A program made the position numbers and the translations under genes. Positions 63,964-64,000 of a DNA stretch of 64,000 nt are shown here, one piece after another (positions within the stretch are counted from its first letter, which is position 1; each line of letters begins with the position of its first letter). A model generated the notes under the pieces. The model was given only the letters and a program-made list of their open reading frames with translations, was not told the origin of the DNA and searched no databases. The stretch is from Alloyangia pacifica (GTDB lineage Bacteria > Pseudomonadota > Alphaproteobacteria > Rhodobacterales > Rhodobacteraceae). The stretch lies in NCBI RefSeq assembly GCF_003111685.1, contig NZ_CP022189.1:200001-264000 (forward strand), given 5' to 3'.

Positions 63964-64000
63964 GCGGCTTGAACCTCGGGGCAGGGGCTGGCAGGTCAGT

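Overview
The window is high-GC alphaproteobacterial DNA. The translated proteins, the insertions in the 23S rRNA and the short intergenic repeats point to the Roseobacter side of the Rhodobacteraceae, perhaps near Salipiger/Alloyangia; the genus is an inference. It looks like ordinary chromosome throughout: I see no phage, transposase, integrase or CRISPR array.

Layout. 1-3840 is the end of an rRNA operon (tRNA-Ile tail, tRNA-Ala, 23S with two extra stem-loops, 5S, tRNA-fMet, terminator). 3840-4564 is a gene-free stretch that begins AT-rich. 4565-9941 is an oligopeptide ABC importer operon whose two ATPases are fused. 10137-18498 holds tRNA-Pro, an EamA exporter, leuB, two membrane or secreted proteins, a two-subunit CoA-transferase on the + strand, and leuD-leuC. 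18790-24722 (+, except one - gene) has a micro-ORF, an MscS channel, a thiolase and a soluble hybrid histidine kinase. 24704-33135 is a long - strand run: yaaA, recQ, arfB, a structured non-coding stretch with an exceptional Shine-Dalgarno, a queuosine-precursor transporter, a phytase-like lipoprotein, mepA, a UMF1-type MFS protein and a thioesterase.

33266-39370 has YggT, a carbamoylase/diaminopropionate ammonia-lyase pair, a LysR regulator, and divergent gcdH with a class III CoA-transferase (glutarate breakdown). 39393-45531 (-) runs argH, two tiny lipoproteins, a DUF2834-like protein, lysA and a TIGR02302 protein; tlpA is divergent from argH. 46305-52082 (-) has a secreted protein, hisC-tyrA-extensin with ATGA overlaps, and the NAD-salvage pair pncA-pncB. 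52197-53120 is trhO. 53271-58316 is a flagellar block (fliF-fliH-fliN-fliP on -, fliL-unknown-motE on +). 58341-63963 has trxC, an L,D-transpeptidase, a tiny membrane protein, and a SGNH esterase divergent from a YbbA-YbbP type ABC system.

The most unusual signal is at about 28248-28480 on the - strand. A 17-base Shine-Dalgarno complementary to the conserved 3' end of 16S rRNA precedes an 18-codon Arg-rich micro-ORF. Downstream copies of CCTCC could mask it, two strong hairpins follow, and then comes the ribosome-rescue gene arfB. No function is established here. Start sites were moved to internal codons wherever ribosome-binding sites or family alignment argued for it.
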